A stretch of 64,000 nucleotides of DNA from NCBI GenBank assembly GCA_965262665.1, contig CBDHFR010000004.1:372001-436000 (forward strand). The letters are read 5' to 3'. The stretch comes from CBDBND01 sp965262665 (GTDB lineage Bacteria; Pseudomonadota; Alphaproteobacteria; Rhodospirillales; Rhodospirillaceae). Below the pieces are notes generated by a model, which made no database searches, was not told the DNA's origin, and saw only the letters and a list, made by a program, of their open reading frames with translations. The translations under genes and the position numbers were made by a program. Shown here one piece after another: positions 1 through 9,828 of the stretch (position 1 is its first letter; every line of letters begins with the position of its first letter).

Positions 1-132
1 TACATGCCGACGGCGGAACAGGAAGCCGAATGGCAGAAGGACCGGGACCGGTTCATTGATCTGACCTATTCGCCGCTGTTGCGCGAAGGCGACCTCCCCG
101 TCTCCGCCGCCTTCCAACGGGACAACAAGTAA
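1..132 (+). CDS. C-terminal end of an unidentified protein (truncated by window edge)
   Basis: The first 43 codons are open from the window edge and end in TAA at 130-132. The visible peptide is charged, ends in AAFQRDNK and shows no recognisable motif or membrane segment. It lies 27 bases upstream of the methyltransferase gene on the same strand, so the two may be co-transcribed. The function cannot be told from this fragment. Confidence 0.6.
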   Translation, partial: YMPTAEQEAEWQKDRDRFIDLTYSPLLREGDLPVSAAFQRDNK

Positions 133-159
133 CTCCATTGCAGTCAAAGGAGATCAACC

Positions 160-1356
160 ATGATTGATCGTCGCACTCTTTTTGGCGCCACGGCTGCTGT
201 GACATCAGCCATTGGCGCTGTGTTTGGCAGTAAATCCGCCAGCGCAAAACCCGCACCTATGTCGACCTTCAAAGGCGACTATGAACCCCGCGGCACCAAT
301 AACCGGTTAGAGCGTGTGCCCCGGCTCGATCTAGAGAGCCTGGACGACATGCTCACTGGCCTGCGCATCTGGTCAGCCAAAGCCAATCGCCCATCGCGGG
401 CACGGTTTGACCGTCTACTCGAAGCCGGCGGTCTCGACCTCAAAAAAGACCATGCCCTAGAAGACATCTTCCCCCTTGTGGAAGACGATCCTTTGCTGGG
501 AACCACAGCCCGGCTGCGCACCAGTGGCCAGCAGTTGATGTGGAAAGCGATGCAAATGCATTACCACGAAAATGCTGATGTCTATCTCGATGAACTGGAA
601 GCGGCCGACAATATGGGCCCCGGCAGACTTGAGTTAAATCCGGATATGCATATTCCGGAATACACCAAGTACGAGATTCACATTCAACCCGGCGGCTATG
701 TGGGCGACCCGTTTGCCGGCCATATCTACCACTACGGCACCAACAACTTCTATCGCGCCGCCAACTACCAGGACGAAATCCATCGCAACATGGCGCGGCA
801 AATGGCAACGCCAAAAGACGGCAAGGTCCTGCGTATCCTCGATCAAGGCTGCAGCTGCGGTCAGTTGACAAGCGCGCTGAAAGAGCGTTTCCCCGACGCC
901 GAAGTCTGGGGCATCGATGTTGGTGGGCCGATGGTGCGTTACGCTCACATGCGCGACACCGATCTTGGTGTCGGCGCTAACTTCCGCCAAGCCCTGGCTG
1001 AAGATTGCAAGTTCCCCGACAATCACTTCGACATCGTCACCTCCTACATCATGCACCATGAAGTGACGGCCGAAAAAACCAGAGAAATCATTGAGGAGAC
1101 CTTCCGGGTATTGCGTCCGGGCGGCGTCTATTTCCCGATCGACTTCGAAACTGGCGTGGGCCGGGGCCGGCGCCGAGACAACTACGGCAAGTTTGGCGGC
1201 TGGCGCGACCACCGCTGGAACGAAGAAGTCTGGCGTCCGGACTATGCTTCCGTCGATTTTAACGGTCACATGCGCAAAGTGGGCTTCGAGGTGGAAGACG
1301 AAGGTCCACCGGCTTGGCGCAGTCGCTACAATGTTTTGGGAACGAAGCCCGCTTAG
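160..1356 (+). CDS. Tat-exported SAM-dependent methyltransferase
   Basis: This 398-residue protein opens with a twin-arginine-like signal (DRRTLFGATAA followed by a hydrophobic stretch and an ASA-K cleavage region). The middle holds a class I methyltransferase core: motif I as ILDQGCSCGQLT near residue 227, an acidic motif II at VWGIDVG, and the motif around FDIVTSYIMHHE. The family transfers a methyl group from S-adenosylmethionine. An exported SAM enzyme is odd because SAM is cytoplasmic, so the N-terminal signal may be an anchor or a fusion relic. An AAAGGAGA ribosome site lies just upstream of the ATG. The acceptor substrate is unknown. A hairpin terminator follows. Confidence 0.8.
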   Translation: MIDRRTLFGATAAVTSAIGAVFGSKSASAKPAPMSTFKGDYEPRGTNNRLERVPRLDLESLDDMLTGLRIWSAKANRPSRARFDRLLEAGGLDLKKDHALEDIFPLVEDDPLLGTTARLRTSGQQLMWKAMQMHYHENADVYLDELEAADNMGPGRLELNPDMHIPEYTKYEIHIQPGGYVGDPFAGHIYHYGTNNFYRAANYQDEIHRNMARQMATPKDGKVLRILDQGCSCGQLTSALKERFPDAEVWGIDVGGPMVRYAHMRDTDLGVGANFRQALAEDCKFPDNHFDIVTSYIMHHEVTAEKTREIIEETFRVLRPGGVYFPIDFETGVGRGRRRDNYGKFGGWRDHRWNEEVWRPDYASVDFNGHMRKVGFEVEDEGPPAWRSRYNVLGTKPA

Positions 1357-1380
1357 GCTCTTTCCAACAACTCCAATAAA

Positions 1381-1410
1381 AAACGGCGCGGACATTCGTC
1401 AGCGCCGTTT
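1381..1410. terminator. Bidirectional hairpin terminator
   Basis: AAACGGCGC at 1381-1389 is the exact reverse complement of GCGCCGTTT at 1402-1410, with a 12-base loop. A-rich sequence precedes it and T-rich sequence follows it. It sits between the convergent methyltransferase (+) and thioredoxin-like (-) genes and can serve both. Confidence 0.75.
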
Positions 1411-1428
1411 GTTTATGCGATGAAGACG

Positions 1429-2679
1429 TTAGACGCCTTCCGACAACAGATCGTCAATTTTGCGGATGAAATCCTTTTTGAACTCTTCGTGATGCTCACC
1501 GGTGGCCGGGCCGGGGAAGCCGGTATGGATATGCCGCACTTCTCCATTCCGATCGACGATGATCATGGTGGGATAGACCAGTACGGCGTTGATCATCGGC
1601 AGGGTCCGCTCCGCTGCTTCCTTATCCGCAGTGCCGGCGATCAGCATGGGATATTGAACATCATAGCGGCGCTGGTAATTCCGGCAGGCCTTGGCGGCTT
1701 GTTCGAAATCCGGTGAGTATTCATACATCAATCCCACCGCTTCCAGACCACGGTCCCGGTTTTCGTTGAAGAAAGGTGAGAAGAACGTGGTTTCATCGTG
1801 ACAGGTCGGGCACCAGCTGCCGCCGATGGTTATCACCACCACCTTGTCCTTAAACCGCTCGTCTTCCAACGAAACCATGTTGCCGTCGAGATCGGGAAAC
1901 GAGAACTCAAAACGGTCATAGCCTTCCTTGAGATAGGTTAGCTTCGCGGGGTCGGCGAGGGCAGCCATGGCATCGCGTTTGGCTGACCAGTCGGTGACAG
2001 AGCGACCGACAAAGGAATACGTCTGTCCCTTAATCGTGCCGTCGTCGCTGAGGGTGCCACGCCAGAACGAACCCGTGCCGCCGTCGAAGGTGGACATATA
2101 AAGTTCATTCTCGCGCAAAACGCCGGTCAAAAACCGGGAATCTCCCGTGGTGTGCATGGATGTACCAACAATGACTGATCCGTCTTGGGTAAGTTCAAGC
2201 AAACCGGTGCGCGGCTCTGGGCTTAAGGCTGACCGGGTGGTCAGTTGCCAGCGGCCGCCCACATCGGTGCTAGACAAACTCTCATCGGCAAAAAAGCGGT
2301 GGCTCTGTCCATGCTCGGCCGTAAAAGGAATCACTGCTGGTCCATCCCGGCGTTTGAGTCGGACCACCCCGCGCATGGTGGATGAATCCACTAAGGCCCC
2401 TACCACGCTCGATCCGTAGGACGGGAACTCGATCACCAGGGAATTGCCGAACACCTGGGTGACTTCAGCTACCATGCGCTCCGGGCCATTGATGAATGCG
2501 GCGGTCCAAATGTCACCCTCTTGGGTGAGTTCTACATTGAACGGCATTTTGCCGAGCGGTGTGTCAAAGGTGAAACGCCAATCACCGGCCTGCATGTCTA
2601 AGTTTTCTTCGGCTGCTACAGACATCGATGCGCTGAACGTCATCAATATGCCCAAAGCCAAACTCATGGCTGTTTTCAT
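1429..2679 (-). CDS. Exported TlpA/thioredoxin-like protein with large N-terminal domain
   Basis: The 416-residue product starts with a Sec signal peptide (MKTAMSLALGILMTFSASMSVAAEE). Residues about 25-260 form a beta-rich domain of unknown function. The C-terminal 150 residues are a thioredoxin fold of the TlpA/peroxiredoxin type: the active-site motif WCPTC sits after VVVITIGGS near residue 300, and a typical cis-proline region follows near YPTMIIVDR. Proteins of this type reduce disulfides or haem-maturation cysteines in the periplasm. The substrate here is not evident. It lies downstream of argE on the same strand but 57 bases away. Confidence 0.8.
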   Translation of the reverse strand: MKTAMSLALGILMTFSASMSVAAEENLDMQAGDWRFTFDTPLGKMPFNVELTQEGDIWTAAFINGPERMVAEVTQVFGNSLVIEFPSYGSSVVGALVDSSTMRGVVRLKRRDGPAVIPFTAEHGQSHRFFADESLSSTDVGGRWQLTTRSALSPEPRTGLLELTQDGSVIVGTSMHTTGDSRFLTGVLRENELYMSTFDGGTGSFWRGTLSDDGTIKGQTYSFVGRSVTDWSAKRDAMAALADPAKLTYLKEGYDRFEFSFPDLDGNMVSLEDERFKDKVVVITIGGSWCPTCHDETTFFSPFFNENRDRGLEAVGLMYEYSPDFEQAAKACRNYQRRYDVQYPMLIAGTADKEAAERTLPMINAVLVYPTMIIVDRNGEVRHIHTGFPGPATGEHHEEFKKDFIRKIDDLLSEGV

Positions 2680-2736
2680 GTCCGGTCTCCCTTTCGTGGG
2701 TTTTCCGATGGCGTTTAGTCTAAACCCTGGATGTGG

Positions 2737-3897
2737 TCAGTGGGCCAGCTTTTCGATCAGGTCGGCCATGAAGCGAGTGCCCAGCTCAACTTGTTCTAAG
2801 CTTATGAATTCATTGGGTTGATGGGCCTGGGCGATGGACCCCGGGCCGCAAATGACAGTGGAAAGTCCCGCTTCCTGGAATTGCCCGGCCTCCGCCGCGA
2901 AACTCACCGCCCGCTCAGCATTGTCACCGGTGAGCTGGCGGCACAACCGTTCCGCCTCCGAGCCCGGTTCGAACTGGAGCGCAGGCGTGCCGGCCCGCAC
3001 TTCGATTGCGATGTCGCTGTTTGGCGCCGTCTTGCGCATCTCCGGCAGCACTTTTTCTTCACAGTAATCGCGAAACCGGTCGACATACTGCTGGGCGTCA
3101 TCGCCCGGCAGGGAGCGGATATCCCACATCAGACGGCACTGGCCGGCCAGGATGTTCAAGGCCGTGCCGCCGTCGATCATGTTTACCGTCAAAGTGGTGT
3201 GATCGGGCTCAAAGCAGGGGTCTTTGTTTGAACTGTTTGCATTGTCCGCTGTCATATCGGCAACGCATTGAATGAGTTTGCCCGCTGCCATGACCGCGCT
3301 GTAGCCCAACTGCGTTTGTGACGAATGGGCTTCCTTGCCGGTGATGGTCGCACTGACCGCCGTCACACCCTTATGGGCCGTGACCACCTTCATCTCCGTC
3401 GGTTCGCCGACGATGACGGCGCGGGGCGCAGGTAGCTCTTTGCGCAACAGGCGAATTAAAGAAGGCACACCGGCACAGCCCACCTCCTCGTCGTAAGAAA
3501 AGGCAATATGAATAGGCACTGGCAGGTCGGCGGCAACGATCTCGGGCAAGGCGGCCAGGGTGATGGCCAGAAAACATTTCATATCGCACGTACCGCGGCC
3601 GAACAGCTTGCCGTCCTGTTCCACGAGAGAGAAGGGGTCGGTGTGCCAGTCCTGACCATCCACCGGAACCACATCAGTGTGGCCGGACAACACGATTCCG
3701 CCGTCGATCATGGGACCGACCGTCGCCAGCAGATTGGCTTTGTTACTCTCTTCATTGGGGATCAGACGGGAGTCTATGCCGTACTCATTCAGTCGCTCCT
3801 GCACGTAGGCGACCAGATCCAGATTGGAATCCCGCGAGACGGTAGGGAAGGCGACCAGTCGGGCTAATTCGGCCCGGGTGTCTGTGACCGTGACCAT
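2737..3897 (-). CDS. argE: Acetylornithine deacetylase (M20 family)
   Basis: The product has M20 metallopeptidase signatures in order: SGHTDVVPVDG (metal His and Asp), FGRGTCDMK, SYDEEVGCAG (catalytic and metal Glu), IVGEPTEM, and GPGSIAQAHQPNEF near the C-terminus. This pattern is typical of ArgE, which converts N-acetylornithine to ornithine in arginine synthesis. The length of about 386 residues fits the family. I prefer the ATG at 3895-3897, two bases past the cysS stop, over a GTG at 3918 that would overlap cysS. The gene is probably translationally coupled to cysS. Confidence 0.88.
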   Translation of the reverse strand: MVTVTDTRAELARLVAFPTVSRDSNLDLVAYVQERLNEYGIDSRLIPNEESNKANLLATVGPMIDGGIVLSGHTDVVPVDGQDWHTDPFSLVEQDGKLFGRGTCDMKCFLAITLAALPEIVAADLPVPIHIAFSYDEEVGCAGVPSLIRLLRKELPAPRAVIVGEPTEMKVVTAHKGVTAVSATITGKEAHSSQTQLGYSAVMAAGKLIQCVADMTADNANSSNKDPCFEPDHTTLTVNMIDGGTALNILAGQCRLMWDIRSLPGDDAQQYVDRFRDYCEEKVLPEMRKTAPNSDIAIEVRAGTPALQFEPGSEAERLCRQLTGDNAERAVSFAAEAGQFQEAGLSTVICGPGSIAQAHQPNEFISLEQVELGTRFMADLIEKLAH

Positions 3898-3899
3898 CC

Positions 3900-5288
3900 C
3901 TAACCGGTCCGGCGCCACTTTGTTCCGCCGGCGCCATCCTCCAAAGTGATGCCGCGGGCAGCTAGGTCGTCACGGATACGGTCGGCCTCGGCGAAATTCT
4001 TATTGTCACGTGCCGTGTTACGGGCGTCGATGAGGGCTTCGATTTCCGCATCGTCACCTTGGTCTCCCTGCAACCAAACAGAGGGATCGGCCTGCAACAG
4101 TCCGAGCAGAGCGCCGGATGCCAACAGTTCACCTTTCAGTCGGGCTTTTTCGTCCGTGGTCTCCGCCGTGTTCGCTGCTTTAACCAGCGCAGAGAGTTCG
4201 GCCAATGCCTTTGGCGTATTTAGATCATCGGCCAAAGCATCCATAAAACCTTGCGGAGGCTCTCCACCGTCTGCGTCGACGTTGCTCAACGCGTCCAGCG
4301 TGCCGTAAAGCCGATCCAAAGTGGTTTTGGATTGCACAAGCAAGTCTTCCGACCAGTCGAGTGGTTGCCGGTAATGGGCTGTCAACAAAGCAAGGCGGAT
4401 GGCCTCGGCTGGGTAAGTCTTCAAAAGATCCCTCACCAGCCAAACATTGCCCACCGATTTGGACATCTTCTCACTGCCCAGTTCCAGCATGCCGTTGTGC
4501 ATCCAAACCCGGGCTAATTCCGCACCACTGTGGCTGCACCGGCTTTGGGCGATCTCATTTTCATGGTGCGGAAAGATCAGGTCGTTACCGCCGCCGTGGA
4601 TGTCAATGGTCTCGCCGAGATGTTTCTCGATCATCGCCGAGCATTCAATATGCCAACCCGGACGACCCCGGCCTCCATTCGGACCCCAGGGGCTGTCCCA
4701 ACCCGGTAGATCGTCGGTGGACGGTTTCCACAATACGAAATCCGCAGGATCTTTTTTATAGGGTGCGACTTCTACCCGTGTGCCGGCAATCATGTCGTCC
4801 CGATTACGATTGGACAGTTGGCCGTAATCACCAAAGGACGGTACGCCAAACAAAACATGTCCTTCGGCTTCATAGGCATGTCCTGAGTCTATCAATCGTT
4901 GGATCATGGCAACGATATCTGAGATGTGCTCGGTGGCCTTTGGTTCGACGCTGGGAGGCAAAACCCCGAGTGCGCCAATATCCTCATTGAAGGCCGCTAT
5001 AAAACGATCTGTGATTACAGAGATGTCGATGCTCTGTTCCTTGGCCGCAGCGTTAATCTTGTCTTCTACGTCGGTGATATTGCGGGCGTAGAGGACGTTG
5101 TTCTCGCCGAAAAGGCGGCGCAGCAACCGGAACAGCACGTCAAACACGACCGTGGGACGCGCGTTACCGATATGGGCAAAGTTGTAGACCGTGTTACCGC
5201 ACACATACAGGGTCACCCGTTTCGGATCACCGGGCACAAACGGCGCTTTCGCTTTGGTCAGCGTGTTATAGAGAACCAAATCTGCCAT
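3900..5288 (-). CDS. cysS: Cysteinyl-tRNA synthetase
   Basis: This 462-residue class I aminoacyl-tRNA synthetase charges tRNA-Cys with cysteine. Visible signatures are the zinc-site cysteine in YVCGNTVYN, the HIGH-type motif HIGNARP near residue 39, the zinc ligands in WHIECS and PHHENE, and the KMSKS loop in GSEKMSKSVGN. The C-terminal helical domain ends with the usual RDDLAARGITLEDGAGGTKWRR signature area. The ATG at 5286-5288 is the natural start. Length is normal and the gene appears intact. It heads a minus-strand pair with argE. Confidence 0.97.
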   Translation of the reverse strand: MADLVLYNTLTKAKAPFVPGDPKRVTLYVCGNTVYNFAHIGNARPTVVFDVLFRLLRRLFGENNVLYARNITDVEDKINAAAKEQSIDISVITDRFIAAFNEDIGALGVLPPSVEPKATEHISDIVAMIQRLIDSGHAYEAEGHVLFGVPSFGDYGQLSNRNRDDMIAGTRVEVAPYKKDPADFVLWKPSTDDLPGWDSPWGPNGGRGRPGWHIECSAMIEKHLGETIDIHGGGNDLIFPHHENEIAQSRCSHSGAELARVWMHNGMLELGSEKMSKSVGNVWLVRDLLKTYPAEAIRLALLTAHYRQPLDWSEDLLVQSKTTLDRLYGTLDALSNVDADGGEPPQGFMDALADDLNTPKALAELSALVKAANTAETTDEKARLKGELLASGALLGLLQADPSVWLQGDQGDDAEIEALIDARNTARDNKNFAEADRIRDDLAARGITLEDGAGGTKWRRTG

Positions 5289-5446
5289 GGCTCGGGGTGT
5301 AGCGGAATTTGGGGCGGGTCTCCACCCTGTGAATTAATTGGGAATTACCAGCCTAATTAGCCAAAAAGAGATTTTCTGAGGGAATCCAGCCCCTTACAAC
5401 CGCGTCTGCCATACGTAGCCATTCGTTGGTTCTCTGATGGGGTGGA

Positions 5447-5767
5447 TTAAGACTGCCCCCAGTATTCCTCGAATAATACGTCTTCAAGTCGCGTAGCTGC
5501 ATCAACCATCAGATGCTCTATGTCTCGCAATGCGCGGGAGACGTAAGGCTCATCCTCGCTGATCGGTTTGACGTGCTCAGCCACACTCCCAGCAGAAAAG
5601 AGATCACGAGCTTGGTTGCAGAAGACACCGTGGTGCATCAGCAGGTATAGCGTGGCATCAATGTACTTGCGCTGGCTGGCAGGGCCTCGTGAGGGGCCGC
5701 ATATTTGCGGACACAGAAGGGCCGCTTCTGCCCGTAGCACCCTCTTCTCCGTATCCGGCAAGTGAGT
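5447..5767 (-). pseudogene. C-terminal fragment of an unidentified protein cut by IS256
   Basis: An open frame of about 105 codons runs from the IS256 inverted repeat to a TAA at 5447-5449 and ends DVLFEEYWGQS. It contains a hydrophobic helix-like stretch (YIDATLYLLMHHGVF) and an acidic C-terminus. The 5' part of the gene is missing at the IS boundary and was not found on the far side of the IS. I do not recognise the family. Confidence 0.4.
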
Positions 5768-5796
5768 GTCAGCAACTTTGTGTGTGAGCTGATTTA

Positions 5797-5828
5797 CACA
5801 AACCAGGGAACCCGTTCCCTGGTTTGTG
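5797..5828. repeat. Perfect 15-bp palindrome in the IS256 downstream end
   Basis: CACAAACCAGGGAAC at 5797-5811 is followed, after two bases, by its exact reverse complement at 5814-5828. It lies between the transposase stop and the IS end, so it may stop transcription or hinder read-through into the element. No T-run follows, so an intrinsic terminator is not certain. Confidence 0.7.
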
Positions 5829-5949
5829 AGCGACCCTGGTGATAAACCCATGCCAGCCGGCGATGTCCTCGGTCCAGGAGGAGTCCCGAAGGGAAGCTCC
5901 TGGAGGGAGGGCGCCGTTGGATGGCTGACTGGCAGCACGAGGATCGCGC

Positions 5950-7185
5950 TCACCCTTGGACCATTCTAAACCGCTCCTCGAAGCGGATGGCAAATTCGCC
6001 TTTCACCTGCCACCAGAATTGAGGCGGCCGTTTCCACTTTGCCGCAACGCCCCGTAAGGCCGGATAGATCAGCTTCTTGGCCGCGTCGTCGTGGGCAAAG
6101 TGGCCTTTGCTCCGCACCGCCCGTCGTACGGTACTGTTCAAGCTCTCAACGGCGTTGGTCGTGTAGATCACCCTGCGGATCGGCGCCGAGAAGGCAAAGA
6201 AAGGAATGACCTGCTCCCATTGGCGCCGCCAGCTCCTGGCGATGGCCGGATACTTCCGGCCCCACTCGCCCGCCTCAAACGCCGCCAGGGCCGCCAGGAC
6301 CGCCAGAGCGGCACCGGCATTCTCCGCCTGGTAGATGGCCTTCAGCGCAGCGGCGCTGAGCTTGCGCTCCTTCCAGGAACCGTAGGCCATCGAGTTGCGG
6401 ATCAGATGCACGATGCAGGTCTGGACCAGAGTCCGCGGATAGGCCGTCTCAATGGCTTCCGGAAAGCCGCTCAGACCATCCACCACCGCGATCAGGATGT
6501 CCTTAAGACCCCGAGCCTTCAGGTCATTCATGACGCTCAGCCAGAACTTGGCCCCCTCGGTCTGCTCGACCCACATCCCCAATATCTGCTTGTAGCCGTC
6601 GCAGGCGTAACCGATGGCGAGATAGACCGCCTTGTTTTTGACCAGCCCTTCGTCACGGATCTTCACCCGCACCGCATCGAAGTAGACGATGGCATAGACC
6701 GACTCCAACGGCCGCGACTGCCAGGCCGCCAGTTCGTCGAGAACGGCATCGGTGACCTTGGAGATCAGTTCCGGGGAGACCTTGATGCCGTAGAGTTCCC
6801 GCACGTGACCCTGGATCTCGCGGGCCGACATGCCGCGGGCATACATCGAGATCACCTTGTCGTCGAACCCCGGCAAGCGCCGGCAGTGCTTCTCGACAAG
6901 CTTTGGATCGAATCGACCTTGCCGATCCCGGGGAATCGACAACTCCATCCGGCCATCGTCGGTGAGCACCCTCTTACGACTATGGCCGTTGCGGTGGTTG
7001 CCGCTGGACTGCTCGTCTTCGTCGTCGAGATGCTGATCCAGCTCGGCATTGAGGATGCGTTCCGCCAGTGCCTTCTTCAGATCCTGGACCAGATCGCCGC
7101 TTTGAAATGCCTCAAGCGCGTCCGATCCACCCAATAGTCGATCCAGTAGCTCGTCTGGAACCACCGATTTGTGCCTGCTCGCCAT
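5950..7185 (-). CDS. IS256-family (mutator-type) transposase
   Basis: The 411-residue protein is full length for the family. The DDE catalytic residues are visible in VYFDAVRVKIR near residue 170, in VVDGLSGFPEAI near residue 240, and in TTNAVESLNSTVRR near residue 345. The C2H signature region CIVHLIRNS lies just after the second Asp. A GGAGGA ribosome site precedes the ATG at 7185. The frame is intact, so the element may still be able to move. Confidence 0.95.
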   Translation of the reverse strand: MASRHKSVVPDELLDRLLGGSDALEAFQSGDLVQDLKKALAERILNAELDQHLDDEDEQSSGNHRNGHSRKRVLTDDGRMELSIPRDRQGRFDPKLVEKHCRRLPGFDDKVISMYARGMSAREIQGHVRELYGIKVSPELISKVTDAVLDELAAWQSRPLESVYAIVYFDAVRVKIRDEGLVKNKAVYLAIGYACDGYKQILGMWVEQTEGAKFWLSVMNDLKARGLKDILIAVVDGLSGFPEAIETAYPRTLVQTCIVHLIRNSMAYGSWKERKLSAAALKAIYQAENAGAALAVLAALAAFEAGEWGRKYPAIARSWRRQWEQVIPFFAFSAPIRRVIYTTNAVESLNSTVRRAVRSKGHFAHDDAAKKLIYPALRGVAAKWKRPPQFWWQVKGEFAIRFEERFRMVQG

Positions 7186-7234
7186 ATTGTCCTCCTTTGG
7201 ACATCCTAGCGCTCATAAACACAAAATTCCTGAC

Positions 7235-7641
7235 AGGTTCCAGGCGCGAGACCGAGCGCTCGTGATACTCCACCCCGAAGCGGTCCCGGATAACCTCCTT
7301 GAGGTCGAGCCGGCGCCAGCGCACGACGCCGTCGCTGTCCGGCCCCGCCTCGACGATCTCCGCCAACGCCACCCTCTCCACCGCCGTCAGCTGCGGAACC
7401 GCGCCGGGAGATTTGTGGTCGTGCAGGCCCTCGGGGCCTGCCTGATTGAACCGGGACACCCAGTCGCGCAGGCTCTGGCGGTCCATGCCGCCAACCGCCG
7501 CCGCATCCCTACGGTTCAGTCATCATAAACCGCCGCAATCGCCAGAAGGCGGCGCACCTGATTGGGATCTGTCGCTTTGCGCGTCAAGGCCCGCGCTTGG
7601 ACCGCGTCATAGTCCGTTCGCAACGGGATCTTCGCCGACAT
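7235..7641 (-). pseudogene. IS630-family transposase fragment, frameshifted and cut by IS256
   Basis: The reading frame starts at 7641 (MSAKIPLRTDYDAVQAR), breaks near 7525 after AIAAVYD, and resumes as GMDRQSLRDWVSRFNQ. This is the N-terminal helix-turn-helix part of IS630 transposases. It continues through DLKEVIRDRFGVEYHERS and stops at the IS256 inverted repeat. The DDE domain is missing. This is a dead remnant. Confidence 0.8.
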
Positions 7642-7699
7642 CAAATCCTCCATTTAAAGCCGGCTTTCTATGAATCACATCATTGCGCCGTGGGGAATC

Positions 7700-7791
7700 C
7701 CTAAAAGAGAATCAATCTCAACGACCGCTGGTATTAAAGCATTGGAGACCAAGGTCGCCGAGGATGGCATGATTCTGACCGAAGCCCAGGT
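7700..7791 (+). pseudogene. IS481-family transposase, left piece of a split gene
   Basis: The frame reads KALETKVAEDGMILTEAQ just before an insertion point. In IS481 transposases this helical linker comes directly before the sequence found at 9841 onward (QALEKKNRDDEARGE). The two pieces join in frame to give a normal linker, so they once formed one gene. The DNA left of about 7700 does not look like the family, so the 5' end is lost. Confidence 0.75.
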
Positions 7792-7938
7792 GCGATGGAG
7801 TGGACGCCCCCATCTGACGGCGTCATAAGCGCCAGGAAGGAACACACGCTCTAGCGGTTTGACTGAATTGTGAATCGAAGGGGATTCCCAAGCGTCCCAC
7901 TCCATGATTCTATATCCCGAGGCGATTTGGTGTCAGAC

Positions 7939-8437
7939 ATGGGGCATTGTTACGGGAATGATCTTCGGCGGCGGGTCGTCGAGGCGGTCACTGGGGGTCT
8001 GTCTGCACGGGGGGCCGCGGCGCGTTTTCGTGTCGCGCCATCGACGGCGATCCACTGGCACCGGCGCTGGCGCGAGACGGGATCGATCGAGCCCGACCGC
8101 CAGGGCCAACCGCCTGGCTCGAAGCTGGATGCGCATGAGGCCTTTACCCGAACTCGACCCCGGAGACATCGTCGTCATGGCCAACCTGCCCGCCCACAAG
8201 GTCGCTGGCATCCGCCAGGCCATCGAAGCCGCCGGCGCAACCCTGCTGTATCTGCCGCCCTACAGTCCCGACTGCAACCCGATCGAGATGGCCTTCTCCA
8301 AACTCAAGGCGCTCCTGAGAAAGGCCGCCGCCAGAACCGTCGACGACCTGTGGGACGCCATTGCCGACGCCATCGACGCCTTCACCTCAACCGAATGCGA
8401 AAACTACTTCGCCGCCGCCGGATATGATCGGGACTAA
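7939..8437 (+). pseudogene. IS630-family transposase with internal deletion
   Basis: The N-terminal part, MGHCYGNDLRRRVVEAVTGG through the helix-turn-helix, reads in one frame to about 8140. The C-terminal part then follows in another frame: LPELDPGDIVVMANLPAHK, LYLPPYSPDCNPIEMAFSKLK and a normal end YFAAAGYDRD. The middle, including the first catalytic Asp, is deleted. The second catalytic Asp is replaced by Ala (MAN in place of the usual MDN). This copy is inactive. Confidence 0.85.
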
Positions 8438-8481
8438 ATTGAATCTGCTCTAGGTGCGTTCGATCAACGAAGGAGGCGTCC

Positions 8482-9521
8482 GTGGAGCAAGTTACCATCA
8501 TCGGCATCGACATTTCAAAGAGGAGCTTCCAACTTCATGGGGCAACCGCCGAAGGTTTACCGGTATTCCGCAAGAAACTGTCGCGAGGCAAGTTCCTCGC
8601 ATTCCTTTCCGAAGTGCCGCCGTGCCTGATCGTGATGGAGGCCTGCGGTGGCGCACACCACTGGGGCCGGCAAATCATCGCTCTCGGCCACGCGTGCAAG
8701 CTGATCCCGCCGTTGACAATGTCAAGCCATTCCTGAAGCGACAGAAGAATGACAGTAACGACGCGGCTGCAATCGTCGAGGCTGCACAGCGTCCCACTAT
8801 GCGATTCGTAGCAGTGAAGTCGGAGGAAGCGCAGGCGGATTCGATGCTGTTCCGGACCCGTGCGCTCCTTGTCCGACAACGCACGCAGTCGATCAACTCA
8901 CTGCGGGGCCAGCTCACGGAGTTCGGTGTGATCGCGCCACAGGGTGTAGGGAATGTCGCAGTGCTGCGGTTTGAATTCGGAACAGCGAGGGAGGTGCTTC
9001 CTGAACAGGTGGTATCGATGGCCGAACTGCTGTTCGAGCAGATCGCTGCTCTCAGTGAGCAGATCGCCAGCCTCGAGAAAGAGATCCGTTCTCAGGCCCA
9101 AGCGCGCGAGGAGATGAAACGGCTGATGACGATCCCCGGCATCGGACCGATCTGTGCGATGGCGGTGCATGGCTTTGCGCCGCCGATGGAGGGCTTCGGT
9201 TGCGGGCGTGACTTCGCGGCTTGGGTAGGGCTGACACCGAAGCAGAATTCGACGGCAGAAAAGCAGAGGCTCGGCCGGATCACCAAGATGGGACAGCGCG
9301 ACCTCCGCCGATTGCTCGTTCTTGGCGCGACGGCCGTGCTCCGACATAAGCGCAAGCGCGCGGAGCTGGATGATCCCTGGCTCCGCAGGATGCTGGCGGA
9401 AAAGCCGCCGAAGCTGGTCGCTGTCGCTCTTGCGAACAAGATGGCCCGCATCATCTGGGCGCTGTCGGTCAAGAAGGAAACCTACCGGGCGCCGGCGGCT
9501 GTTGCCGCTGGTGCGGGATAG
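8482..9521 (+). pseudogene. IS110-family (DEDD) transposase, frameshifted
   Basis: The first frame, from 8482, gives VTIIGIDISKRSFQLHGA (first Asp) and LIVMEACGGAHHWGR (Glu) and breaks near 8712 after ACKLIPP. The next frame continues VKPFLKRQKNDSNDAAAI (the DD pair) and the C-terminal transposase_20 helix-hairpin-helix region MTIPGIGPICAMAV, ending at 9521. Together they cover the whole family length, so a single frameshift separates this from an intact gene. Confidence 0.85.
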
Positions 9522-9828
9522 CTACTTGGAAAAAAAGGTTGTTTGGAACGCCGGGCTCTGCGGTCACGCTCTTGAGGGCGTGATGCGCGGATAACCCCGG
9601 TTGGTGCGGCTAGGACGAAAGACAACATAGGGGCAAAAGGTCGGAGAGACGGGGTCGGAAAAACCAGTAACGCCTGCAGGGCTGCCAAGCATACCGCCAG
9701 TGCGATTTGGATCCGATCCACGAACACCATATGGGCCCGCGGCGCATGTATGCCGCACTTGAGAGGCCGGACATAGGACAGTACCTGACCGCATGTCACG
9801 AGTTGTTCAAATTCCTGCTTGCACTACA
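9522..9828 (+). other. Noncoding 3' part of the IS110/IS1111-like element; possible guide (bridge/seek) RNA region
   Basis: About 300 bases without a credible gene lie between the transposase stop and the right inverted repeat, while the space upstream of the transposase is short. IS1111-group elements are known to carry their recombination-guiding RNA downstream of the transposase. The placement fits, but I did not derive a secondary structure or target and donor loops. This is inference from layout. Confidence 0.35.

Larger units (their letters stand above)
5768..7234 (-). mobile_element. IS256-family insertion sequence
   Basis: The ends are marked by imperfect 16-base inverted repeats: GTCAGCAACTTTGTGT at 5768-5783 and the reverse complement of GTCAGGAATTTTGTGT at 7219-7234 (14 of 16 match). 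A complete transposase gene lies inside. No 8-9 base target duplication is visible at the two ends, which suggests that flanking DNA was rearranged after insertion. It truncates an IS630 remnant on its right and an unknown gene on its left. Confidence 0.75.

Noticed and set aside
634..1395. Long minus-strand open frame opposite the methyltransferase
   Set aside because: It mirrors the codon pattern of the plus-strand gene, has no motif of its own and no ribosome site. Similar shadow frames opposite cysS, the amidohydrolase and M24 genes were dropped for the same reason.
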